DNA of 64,000 nt from Mitsuokella sp. oral taxon 131 str. W9106 (GTDB lineage: Bacteria > Bacillota > Negativicutes > Selenomonadales > Selenomonadaceae), in contig NZ_KI273058.1 of NCBI RefSeq assembly GCF_000469545.1, positions 356,754 through 420,753 of the forward strand, given 5' to 3'. The translations under genes were made by a program, and so were the position numbers. The notes beneath the pieces were generated by a model that was not told where the DNA came from, ran no database searches, and saw only the letters and a list, made by a program, of their open reading frames with translations. Shown here in pieces: positions 45,937 through 53,285 of the stretch; position 1 is the stretch's first letter; each line of letters begins with the position of its first letter.

Positions 45937-46982
45937 GTGCAGATGGAAGGCGGCGGATGCTCTTTTTGCTTTTGCTCGCTGTGCTTATCGCGGAGCTGTT
46001 TCTCTGCCTCGGCATCGGCTCGGCGCATCTTGGCTACGATGCCATATACGCGGCTGTGCGGGAAGGGATTTTCAGCCCGGTTTCCGTGACCGCGCCCAGG
46101 CAGGGCCCCGTGCACGACATCGTTTGGATGCTGCGCATGCCGCGCCTTTTGCTCGCGGCGTGCACGGGGGCGGGGCTTGCGGCCGTCGGCGTCGTCATGC
46201 AGGCCATCGTCCGGAATCCTTTGGCAGATCCCTATATCCTAGGCGTATCCTCGGGCGCGTCCCTTGGTGCGGCGGCTGCGATCCTCTTAGGTGTCGGCGC
46301 GTGGCTCGGCACGAATTTCGTCGGCATGGCGGCGTTTTGCGGTGCGCTTGGCGTCTCGCTGCTCGTGCTCCTCGTGGCGAATCTCCGCGGTGCGGCAGAT
46401 CCCGTTCGGCTGCTGCTCGCGGGCATGGCGCTCTCCGCCGCATGTTCAGCGGTTTCGAGCTTCCTCATCTATTTCGCGAACGACAGGAGCGGCGTGCAGT
46501 CCATCGTCTTTTGGCTCATGGGCAGTTTTGCGGGCGCGCGCTGGGATATGATGGCGGCGATCACCCTCGTGACGCTGCTCGGCATCCTGTTCTTTTGGAC
46601 GCAGGGCACAGTGCTCGATCTCATGCTTTTAGGCGATGCCGAGGCCGTGACGCTTGGCCGGGATCTCAAGCGGTACCGCGCGCTTTATTTGGTGCTGGGC
46701 TCGCTTATCATCGGCTTTCTCGTCTATGCGGCGGGCATGATTGGCTTCGTCGGGCTCATCGTGCCGCATGCCGTGCGCTTCTTCACGGGCGCGGGGCATC
46801 GTGCGCTCCTGCCGCTTGCGAGTGTCACGGGCGCGATTCTCATGGTCGGTGCGGACGCGCTCGCACGCAGCCTGATCCCGCGCACGGAAATCCCCGTCGG
46901 GCTCATCATCTCTCTGATCGGTGCGCCGGTCTTTGTCTACCTGATCGTTCGGCGCAGGTACAGTTTCGGCCGCAGGGAATAG
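45933..46982 (+). CDS. FecCD/BtuC-family ABC transporter permease
   Basis: A 349-residue inner-membrane permease with about ten helices and the family motifs RMPRLLLAACTGAGLAAVGVVMQ, NPLADPYILGVSSGASLGA and IGFVGLIVPHAVR. It overlaps the lipoprotein stop by four bases (ATGA). With the ATPase at 41562 and the lipoprotein it completes a vitamin B12/siderophore-type importer. It is the last gene before the second riboswitch. Confidence 0.94.
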   Translation: MSADGRRRMLFLLLLAVLIAELFLCLGIGSAHLGYDAIYAAVREGIFSPVSVTAPRQGPVHDIVWMLRMPRLLLAACTGAGLAAVGVVMQAIVRNPLADPYILGVSSGASLGAAAAILLGVGAWLGTNFVGMAAFCGALGVSLLVLLVANLRGAADPVRLLLAGMALSAACSAVSSFLIYFANDRSGVQSIVFWLMGSFAGARWDMMAAITLVTLLGILFFWTQGTVLDLMLLGDAEAVTLGRDLKRYRALYLVLGSLIIGFLVYAAGMIGFVGLIVPHAVRFFTGAGHRALLPLASVTGAILMVGADALARSLIPRTEIPVGLIISLIGAPVFVYLIVRRRYSFGRRE

Positions 46983-47019
46983 GCCCGTATGGGATGGGTT
47001 TGCCTTGCGGGGGAGGGCT

Positions 47020-47048
47020 TGACAAAAGGAGGTGTTTGGCATAGAATA
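47020..47048 (+). promoter_or_regulatory. Promoter of the second cobalamin riboswitch
   Basis: TTGACA and TAGAAT are separated by 17 bp, the same hexamers as the promoter of riboswitch 1. Confidence 0.75.
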
Positions 47049-47086
47049 TAATCGAAATTTATCTTCAGATAAATTTCAGGTTTTGG

Positions 47087-47245
47087 AACAGGTACTGTCG
47101 CCATGGACGATGGTTGAAAAGAGAAGCCGGTAAGAAGCCGGCGCGGTCCCGCCACTGTGAGGGGAGCGAACCTGCAAGACGTCACTGGAGCACTCTGGGA
47201 AGGCGCAGGCGAGCGATGAACCGAGCCAGGAGAACTGCCTGTTCG
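47087..47245 (+). promoter_or_regulatory. Cobalamin riboswitch 2 (cbiK)
   Basis: It has the same landmarks as copy 1 (AACAGGTA, GCGGTCCCGCCACTGTGA, GAGCCAGGAGAACTGCCTG) and nearly the same sequence from the GGTTGAAAAGAG segment to the 3' end, with one extra A in the GTAAGAAGCC loop. It should repress cbiK when corrinoid is sufficient. Confidence 0.95.
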
Positions 47246-47300
47246 AAAGTCACCGTTACACCTGCGAGCGATGGGGAGGGGACTGCTGGAGAAGAGCCCG

Positions 47301-47333
47301 GCCTTTCCTTCGCGTACAGGAAAGGCTGTTTTT
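47301..47333 (+). terminator. Expression-platform terminator of riboswitch 2
   Basis: GCCTTTCCT pairs with AGGAAAGGC around TCGCGTAC and is followed by TGTTTTT. It lies between aptamer and cbiK, so control is by transcription attenuation. Confidence 0.8.
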
Positions 47334-47352
47334 ATGATTGGGAGGAATTCGG

Positions 47353-48339
47353 ATGAACAAGAAGAGGATGCTCGCCGCTGCTATCGCGTGTGCCACGCTG
47401 TTTGGCGTTTCGGCGCAGAGCGAGGCGGCATACCAGCTCAATCCAGAGGTCAAGGACGCGACGATGGCATTAAAGTCCGCATCTGAGATCGGCGTCCTGA
47501 AGTACGAGAACCAAGAGATGCAAAATCTGCCGGACAAGGACGCGATCGTCGTCATGACGTTCGGCACGACGTTCAAGGACACGCGCGCGAAGACGATCGA
47601 TGCGACGGTGGACGCTATAAAGGCGGCGCATCCCGGCGTGAAGGTCGTCACGGCGTACACGAGCCACATCATCATCGACCGCGTCAAGGCGAAGGAGGGC
47701 ATCACGTACCCGACGCCTGAGGAGGCGCTCGACCAGCTCAAGGCAGATGGCTACACGCGTGTCGCACTCGCGTCGCTCGATGTCATCCCCGGCATGGAAT
47801 ACCAGTACGACAAGGGCGTATTCGAGAACTACAAGAAGAATTTCAAGAAGATGACACTCGGCACGTCGCTGATGTACTGGCAGGGGCAGGAAAATCAGGC
47901 GGATGACGTGACGGAGACGCTAAAAGCGCTTTCCACACAGTTCCCCGAGCTTGGCAAGGAGGATGCCCTCCTCATCATGGCGCACGGCACGCCGCAGGTC
48001 TCGAATGCTTACTACTCTGTCATTCAGGCGAAGATCGATGAGATGGGCTACAAGAACGTATTCGTCTACACGGTCGAGGGCTGGCCAAGCCTGGAGACGG
48101 TGATGCCGAAGCTCAAGAAAAACGGCATCAAGCACGTCACGCTCATGCCGATCATGATGGTCGCAGGCGACCATGCGAACAATGATATGGCAGGCGCGGA
48201 TCCCGGTTCGCACAAGTCGATCCTGGAAGCCGCAGGATACAAGGTGGACGCCTACATCCACGGCATCGGCGAGAACAAGGCCATCCAAGGTCTCTACGTC
48301 CGTCGCGCAAACGATGCGTGGGATGCCCTGGAAAAGTAA
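47353..48339 (+). CDS. cbiK: Exported sirohydrochlorin cobaltochelatase CbiK
   Basis: A 328-residue class II chelatase of the CbiK family. Metal-binding histidines are visible at H211 (IMAHGTPQ) and H274 (VAGDHANND), with GTTFKDTRAKTIDA at the start of the fold. Unlike cytoplasmic CbiK it opens with a clear signal peptide (MNKKRMLAAAIACATLFGVS, cleavage near SEA25), so it should be periplasmic. Exported CbiK homologues are known in Desulfovibrio. It stands alone behind a cobalamin riboswitch, next to the corrinoid importer. It may insert or handle Co or Fe in tetrapyrroles outside the inner membrane. Confidence 0.9.
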   Translation: MNKKRMLAAAIACATLFGVSAQSEAAYQLNPEVKDATMALKSASEIGVLKYENQEMQNLPDKDAIVVMTFGTTFKDTRAKTIDATVDAIKAAHPGVKVVTAYTSHIIIDRVKAKEGITYPTPEEALDQLKADGYTRVALASLDVIPGMEYQYDKGVFENYKKNFKKMTLGTSLMYWQGQENQADDVTETLKALSTQFPELGKEDALLIMAHGTPQVSNAYYSVIQAKIDEMGYKNVFVYTVEGWPSLETVMPKLKKNGIKHVTLMPIMMVAGDHANNDMAGADPGSHKSILEAAGYKVDAYIHGIGENKAIQGLYVRRANDAWDALEK

Positions 48340-48382
48340 GAAAGATCATTTCCCTTTGTCTTTTCTTATGGTATACTAAGCG

Positions 48383-48500
48383 AGTACTCCGAGCAAAAGT
48401 GTCTAACGGGCAACGCGCCCCATGGCACTGCGCCTGAGCCGCCCCATGCGGCTCACAGGGCGGCAGGGGAAACCCTGCCGCCTTCCGTGTTGAAAAGGAG
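48383..48500 (+). promoter_or_regulatory. Probable molybdenum cofactor (Moco) riboswitch before modABC
   Basis: An extended -10 (TATGGTATACT, 48367-48377) precedes a compact leader. It contains CTCCGAGC (48387-48394), a perfect hairpin GAGCCGC/GCGGCTC (48436-48454), a perfect GGCAGGG-GAAA-CCCTGCC hairpin with a GNRA loop (48462-48479) and CTTCCGTG. Moco riboswitches have CTCCGAGC-like and CTCCCG-like ends and a GNRA tetraloop. The downstream molybdate importer fits. I could not run a covariance-model check. Confidence 0.6.
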
Positions 48501-48533
48501 CACAGGCAACGTACCGGAAAAGGCTGTCCTTTG

Positions 48534-48578
48534 GGCCGTTGTTTCGTGCGCCTTTCGTGCGAAGCAACGGCCTTTTTT
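48534..48578 (+). terminator. Terminator in the modA leader
   Basis: GGCCGTTG pairs with CAACGGCC, an inner TCGTGCG/CGTGCGA stem adds stability, and TTTTTT follows. Located before modA, it probably acts as the riboswitch expression platform. Confidence 0.8.
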
Positions 48579-48611
48579 GTTGCTTCCAGGAAGAAAGGAC
48601 AGGGAACCTGC

Positions 48612-49412
48612 ATGAAGAAACTATGGACAGTCTTGTTGGTGGCCGTTCTTGCCATCACGGCGGGATGCGGCGGCGGAAACGATGGCAAGCCGTCTGCCGC
48701 GTCGTCTGCATCGGGCGAGAAGGTCGAATTGCACGTATCGGCTGCGGCGAGCCTGACGGACGTGATGAATGAAATCGGTGCGGATTACGAGAAAGAGCAT
48801 CCGAATGTCAAGGTCGTATTCAACTACGGCAGCTCAGGCGCACTGCAGCAGGCGATTGAAAGTGGCGGCGGGGCGGATCTCTTCTTCTCTGCTGCACAGA
48901 AACAGATGAATGCGCTCGAAAAGGCCGGTCTTCTCGCGGATGGAACGCGCAAGGATCTCCTTGTCAATGAGGTTGTGCTCATCGTACCGAAAGACGGCGG
49001 CAAGGATATTCCGTCGTTTGACCAGCTCGCGAGGGCGGACGTGCAGCGCGTCGCGCTCGGTGAACCGAAGGGCGTGCCCGTCGGTCAGTATTCCGAGGAG
49101 ATTTTGACGAAGCTCGGCATCCTAGATGCCGTCAAGGCAAAGGCCGTCTACGGATCGGACGTGCGCCAGGTGCTTACGTGGGTTGAGGGCGGCGATGTGG
49201 ATGCAGGACTCGTCTATGCGACGGACGCTGCCATTTCCGAAAAAGTGAAGGTCACGGCACAAGCACCTGCAGATTCGCATAAGCCTATCGTGTACCCCGT
49301 CGCTATCTTGAAGGAGACAAAGCAGATGGATGCAGCGAAGGACTTCCTCGCATTCGCGACGAATGACGCGAACAAGAAGCGCTTCGAGCAGTATGGGTTT
49401 GAGGTAAAGTGA
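48612..49412 (+). CDS. modA: Molybdate ABC transporter substrate-binding protein ModA
   Basis: A 266-residue lipoprotein (signal MKKLWTVLLVAVLAITAGC, lipidated Cys19) that captures molybdate or tungstate in the periplasm. The fold is recognised from LHVSAAASLTDVMNEIG, VVFNYGSSGALQQAIE and GADLFFSAAQKQMNAL; the C-terminal half has VPVGQYSEE and DVDAGLVYATDA. It is the first gene of a modABC operon and follows the probable Moco riboswitch. Confidence 0.95.
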   Translation: MKKLWTVLLVAVLAITAGCGGGNDGKPSAASSASGEKVELHVSAAASLTDVMNEIGADYEKEHPNVKVVFNYGSSGALQQAIESGGGADLFFSAAQKQMNALEKAGLLADGTRKDLLVNEVVLIVPKDGGKDIPSFDQLARADVQRVALGEPKGVPVGQYSEEILTKLGILDAVKAKAVYGSDVRQVLTWVEGGDVDAGLVYATDAAISEKVKVTAQAPADSHKPIVYPVAILKETKQMDAAKDFLAFATNDANKKRFEQYGFEVK

Positions 49413-50099
49413 ATGGATCTCATGCCGCTTCTTATCACGCTTGAGACAGCGGCGGCAGCGACCGTGGCAACGTTTTTTGCGGGCATCGGCCTCGCTCTTG
49501 CCGTCGTACGCATGCGGCGGTTTCAAGGGATTGCCGATGCCATTATTACGCTCCCGATGGTCCTGCCGCCGACGGTCGTCGGATTTTTCCTGCTGCTCGC
49601 CTTTGGCAAGCGAAGCGCCATTGGAAAGCTTTTGCTCCAGTTTGACATCACGCTTGTCTTTACTTGGAAGGCAACGGTCATGGCGGCAATCATCGTGTCG
49701 CTGCCGCTGATGTACCGCACGGCGCGCGGCGCATTTGAGCAGATGGACGCGAATATCCTTGCAGCGGCACGGACGCTCGGCGTTTCCGAGTGGCGCATCT
49801 TTTGGCACGTGCTTGTGCCCAATGCCAAAGCGGGCATTTTGGCAGGGCTTGTGCTCTCTTTCACGCGTGCCGTCGGCGAGTTCGGCGCGACCATCATGTT
49901 TGCGGGCAATATCCCCGGCGTCACGCAGACGATGTCAACGGCGATCTACGCCGCCGTGCAGGCAAATGACTACGACCTCGCGTTCCGTTGGGCCATGGCG
50001 GTGGTCGGATTCTCGCTGTTCTTTGTCGTGCTGATGAACTGGGCCATTGCGTATTCCGGCAGGCACAGGACGGCGGAAAAGGCAGGTGAAGGCGCATGA
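49413..50099 (+). CDS. modB: Molybdate ABC transporter permease ModB
   Basis: A 228-residue inner-membrane permease with about five helices and the EAA loop typical of ModB (EQMDANILAAARTLGVSEWRIFWHV). The ending includes TRAVGEFGATIMFAGNIPGVTQT, a family hallmark. Its ATG directly abuts the modA stop codon. Confidence 0.96.
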   Translation: MDLMPLLITLETAAAATVATFFAGIGLALAVVRMRRFQGIADAIITLPMVLPPTVVGFFLLLAFGKRSAIGKLLLQFDITLVFTWKATVMAAIIVSLPLMYRTARGAFEQMDANILAAARTLGVSEWRIFWHVLVPNAKAGILAGLVLSFTRAVGEFGATIMFAGNIPGVTQTMSTAIYAAVQANDYDLAFRWAMAVVGFSLFFVVLMNWAIAYSGRHRTAEKAGEGA

Positions 50100-51145
50100 A
50101 GCTTGAGGTTCGGATCCGAAAGCGGCTCCGCAATTTTACGTTGGACGCATCGTTTGAGACGCAGGATGAGGTCTTTGCACTGCTCGGCGCCTCAGGCTGC
50201 GGCAAGAGCATGACGCTCAAGTGCATCGCGGGGCTTGCGCAGCCGGACGCGGGGCGCATCGTCCTAAATGGACGCGTGCTCTACGACAGCGCGCGCGGCA
50301 TTGACCTTTCGCCGCAGAAACGGCGCATTGGCTATCTGTTCCAGAACTTCGCGCTCTTCCCGAACATGACGATTGCCGACAACATCCGATTTGTCGCACG
50401 GGGCACGAAGGAGGAGAAGGAGCGGATCGTTCATGAGAATCTCGTGCGCTTCTCGCTCCTGGAGCAGGAACACGCATACCCGGCGGAACTCTCAGGCGGG
50501 CAGCAGCAGCGTGCTGCGCTTGCGCGCATCCTCGCGACGGACGCCGAGCTTTTGCTGCTCGATGAGCCGTTCTCTGCGCTCGACAGCTACCTAAAATGGC
50601 AGCTTGAGCTCGAACTGATGGAAGTGTTGGCCGATTACGGCGGGGCGGCGCTTTTCGTCTCGCATGACCGCGGCGAGGTCTACCGCCTCGCGAGCCGCAT
50701 CGCCATCATCAACCGTGGGCAGATGGAGTCGGTGCATACGCGGCGCGAGCTTTTCCACAATCCGACGACGCTGACGGCGACGCTTTTGACGGGGTGCAAG
50801 AATGTCTCTCACGCAGAGCGTATCGACGCGTCGCACGTCCGTGCAAAGGACTGGCAGATTGACTTATGTGTGGGCGAGGTGCAGGAGAAAATCCACTACG
50901 TCGGTCTTCGTGCGCACTTCCTCGAATATCGGACGGGCGCGGAACATCCTGCCGAGAATATTTTCTGCATGGATGTCGTGCGCATCATAGAGGACACGTT
51001 TTCCTACCTCATCATGGTGCGCCGTGCGGGGACGGACGGTGCACTGATTCGATGGGAACTGCCAAAGGAAACATGGCACGCGATTGCGGCGGACGCGATC
51101 TGCCTCTATTTTCCGCCAGGGGAAATCATGCAACTGGAACGATGA
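50096..51145 (+). CDS. modC: Molybdate ABC transporter ATP-binding protein ModC
   Basis: A 349-residue ATPase with Walker A GASGCGKS, Q-loop LFQNFALFPNM, signature LSGGQQQRAA, Walker B LLLLDEPFSALD and switch His in FVSHDRGE. A C-terminal regulatory domain of about 110 residues follows, in the place of the molbindin domain. The start overlaps the modB stop (ATGA). It powers ModB for molybdate import. Confidence 0.93.
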   Translation: MKLEVRIRKRLRNFTLDASFETQDEVFALLGASGCGKSMTLKCIAGLAQPDAGRIVLNGRVLYDSARGIDLSPQKRRIGYLFQNFALFPNMTIADNIRFVARGTKEEKERIVHENLVRFSLLEQEHAYPAELSGGQQQRAALARILATDAELLLLDEPFSALDSYLKWQLELELMEVLADYGGAALFVSHDRGEVYRLASRIAIINRGQMESVHTRRELFHNPTTLTATLLTGCKNVSHAERIDASHVRAKDWQIDLCVGEVQEKIHYVGLRAHFLEYRTGAEHPAENIFCMDVVRIIEDTFSYLIMVRRAGTDGALIRWELPKETWHAIAADAICLYFPPGEIMQLER

Positions 51146-51187
51146 GTATTTTTCTCATTGCGATTATGCAAGGGCAGGAAAATATGG

Positions 51188-51193
51188 TATGAT
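51188..51193 (+). promoter_or_regulatory. Extended -10 element before the RpiR regulator
   Basis: TATGAT is preceded by TGG (extended -10) in the 100-bp gap after modC. No clear -35 is present, so the promoter call is weak. Confidence 0.3.
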
Positions 51194-51246
51194 AATCTGC
51201 GAATCGTTTTGTTTTCTTATGTGGCAACAGGAATCGAGGAAACAGT

Positions 51247-52095
51247 ATGCCCAATACACTTTTTTTGCAGGTTATCCGAGAACGGTTTGACAATCTGACG
51301 AAGTCCGAAAAGAAAATTGCCGATTACGTATTGGAGAATTACATGCGTGTGGTGGATTATAACATCGCGGAGCTATCGGAATACACGCAGACCTCCGATG
51401 CGTCGATCATACGCTTTTGCCGCACCTTTGGATGCAAGGGCTATCAGGATTTCAAAATGCGATTGGCGCGGGAAGTCGTCCCGACGTACAAGCAGTACAA
51501 TCCGAATCTGGAAGAGGGGGATACGGTTGACACGATCTGCCACAAAGTATTTTCTGCAAGCATATCTGCCTTGCAGGAGACGCAGCAGATGCTGAATGGG
51601 GAAAGCCTCCTGCTCGCCGCGCAGAGGCTCTATGAAGCGGAACGGATCGTCATAGCCTGTTCGGGCAACAGCCTGGTCGTCGGAGAGGATCTGCGCATCA
51701 AGATGCTCAAGATTGGCATACGCTGCAGCCTCGACAAGGATTACGACTTGCAGCTGATGAGCGTATCTTCTCTGACGGAGCGCGACGTCGTGATCTGCAT
51801 TTCGCATACGGGCAGCACGAAGAATCTCTATGAGCTATTGCGCATGGCAAAGAAAAACCATGCGTATCTGATTTTGATTTCGACGCAGATGAAGGCGCCG
51901 ATTGCGCAGCTTGCGGATCTCGTCATCTCCGTCTGCGGAAAGGAGACCATGTTTCACTCTGAATCGACGAGTGCACGAATGGCGGAGATGGCGGTCATCG
52001 ATTCCATCATGGCAGTCGTGGCGAAAAACCATTTGGATGATTACAGTGACTTGTTGAATAAATCGAGGCTGGCAACGGCAAAAAACAAGTTTTGA
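51247..52095 (+). CDS. MurR/RpiR family transcriptional regulator
   Basis: A 282-residue regulator with an N-terminal RpiR-type helix-turn-helix (about 1-77, NLTKSEKKIADYVLEN then TSDASIIRFCRTFGCKGYQDFK). The C-terminal SIS domain (about 125-260, IACSGNSLVVGEDLRIK, ISHTGSTKNL) binds phosphosugars. It likely senses a pathway intermediate and controls the operon that begins at 52368, whose promoter carries paired palindromic sites. GAGGAAAC lies before the ATG. Confidence 0.93.
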   Translation: MPNTLFLQVIRERFDNLTKSEKKIADYVLENYMRVVDYNIAELSEYTQTSDASIIRFCRTFGCKGYQDFKMRLAREVVPTYKQYNPNLEEGDTVDTICHKVFSASISALQETQQMLNGESLLLAAQRLYEAERIVIACSGNSLVVGEDLRIKMLKIGIRCSLDKDYDLQLMSVSSLTERDVVICISHTGSTKNLYELLRMAKKNHAYLILISTQMKAPIAQLADLVISVCGKETMFHSESTSARMAEMAVIDSIMAVVAKNHLDDYSDLLNKSRLATAKNKF

Positions 52096-52120
52096 CAGGC
52101 ATGGCATCTGCGTCAAAAGG

Positions 52121-52144
52121 AAAGGCTCTTATATGAGCCTTTTT
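52121..52144 (+). terminator. rho-independent terminator after the RpiR gene
   Basis: AAAGGCTC pairs with GAGCCTTT around TTATAT and is followed by further T residues. It separates the regulator from the catabolic operon. Confidence 0.8.
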
Positions 52145-52187
52145 CTTTTGTTTATTTTGCTTCAGACATGGTAGCAAGATAAAAATA

Positions 52188-52236
52188 TGTAGCAAAACTC
52201 CAAAATAATAAAATAATATATTGAAGTTTTACTACA
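52188..52236 (+). promoter_or_regulatory. Paired operator-like palindromes at the catabolic promoter
   Basis: Two inverted copies of TGTAGYAAAACTYCA lie at 52188-52202 and (reverse) 52222-52236. Each is itself a near-palindrome of the form TGWAGT-N3-ACTWCA. Right-hand and left-hand arms also form a 14-bp inverted repeat with one mismatch. The layout resembles sites bound by RpiR-family regulators such as HexR. Confidence 0.55.
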
Positions 52237-52249
52237 TAAGTGGTATAGT
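52221..52249 (+). promoter_or_regulatory. Promoter of the catabolic operon
   Basis: TTGAAG and TATAGT are 17 bp apart. The right-hand operator copy covers the -35 and part of the spacer, consistent with repression by the RpiR protein. Confidence 0.6.
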
Positions 52250-52367
52250 ATAGTTACGGTACCGATAGGAAGAACTTGCAAGGTCAATCTTGTTTTCATG
52301 CAAGAGCGTGCGCACGATGTCCCCAAAGTGGACGTTTGCGCAGGAAATGTTGAGAGGAGAAAACCAA

Positions 52368-53195
52368 ATGGCAATGTTAGGAAAAGCAGTACGCATGAGC
52401 AGGCTTGTCAACCCGAAGAGCGACAAGATGATGGCGATCACGGTCGATCATTCGATCTCGAGGGGCATCATGACGGGGCTCATCCATATCCAGGACACGA
52501 TTGACAAGATCGTTGCGGGCGCCCCGAACGCGATTACCATGACGAAGGGGATTGCAGAGCAGTGCTTCCATCAGCACGCGGGCAAGGTTTCCCTGCTCCT
52601 GAAGTGCTCCAGCTACTCTCCTGTTGCACCGACTTGCGACACGGTGTTCGGCGATGTCGAGGAAGGCATTCGCATGGGCGCGGATGGTGTTTCGGTCGGC
52701 GCAATGGTCCTCGGCAACTACCAAGACCAGCAGTTTGCGGAGATCGGCAAGCTCGCAAAAGACTGCATGTCCTATGGGATCCCTCTCGTCGGGCATATCT
52801 ATCCGAAAGGCGAGACGGTCGCGCCCGAGGATCGCACGAAGTGGGAGAATATTGCATATGGCGTGCGCGCTGGCGCAGAGCTTGGCGTTGACATCATCAA
52901 GACGACGTATACGGGCGATCCCAAGACGATGGCAAAGGTCGTCGAGGCATGCCCTGCGCGCGTCGCGATCCAGGGTGGCGATGCTTGCAAGACGATTGAG
53001 GACTACATGAATATGACGTATGACGCCATCAACAAGGCGAACGTGGGCGGCGTGGTCTTTGGCCGCTTCGTCTGGAGCTATTCGGACGTCACGTCCCTCG
53101 TCAAGGCGCTCGGCAGCATCATCCATGACAAGGCAACGCCGCAGCAGGCGATGGAAATGCTCCGTGACCTCGAAAGCGACAACAAGAAGAAATAA
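52368..53195 (+). CDS. Class I aldolase, DhnA/LsrF/archaeal-type FBA family
   Basis: A 275-residue TIM-barrel aldolase. K178 in GVDIIKTTYTGD is the expected Schiff-base lysine, and AITVDHSISRG near residue 23 is the family's N-terminal signature. This family cleaves or joins phosphorylated ketoses and related compounds (class I fructose-bisphosphate aldolase, LsrF, AroA'). The donor here is unknown. GAGAGGAG lies before the ATG. It is the first gene of a seven-gene operon, about 120 bases after the promoter. Confidence 0.85.
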   Translation: MAMLGKAVRMSRLVNPKSDKMMAITVDHSISRGIMTGLIHIQDTIDKIVAGAPNAITMTKGIAEQCFHQHAGKVSLLLKCSSYSPVAPTCDTVFGDVEEGIRMGADGVSVGAMVLGNYQDQQFAEIGKLAKDCMSYGIPLVGHIYPKGETVAPEDRTKWENIAYGVRAGAELGVDIIKTTYTGDPKTMAKVVEACPARVAIQGGDACKTIEDYMNMTYDAINKANVGGVVFGRFVWSYSDVTSLVKALGSIIHDKATPQQAMEMLRDLESDNKKK

Positions 53196-53213
53196 GGGGC
53201 TGGAGAAGGCTCC

Positions 53214-53247
53214 GCCCATGCGGCATGGGGATCTGTGCCGCATGGGC
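53214..53247 (+). other. Perfect hairpin between the aldolase and dehydrogenase genes
   Basis: GCCCATGCGGC pairs perfectly with GCCGCATGGGC (11 bp, loop of 12). No T-run follows, so it is more likely an RNA stability or processing element than a terminator. Confidence 0.65.
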
Positions 53248-53285
53248 ATAATGCGAGATGGAAGATTTGAAATAGGGGGATTCGT

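Noticed and set aside
45851..47044. Arginine-rich plus-strand frame (397 codons) across the BtuC-type permease
   Set aside because: The composition is that of an out-of-frame reading, and it runs through the FecCD permease, whose motifs are in another frame.
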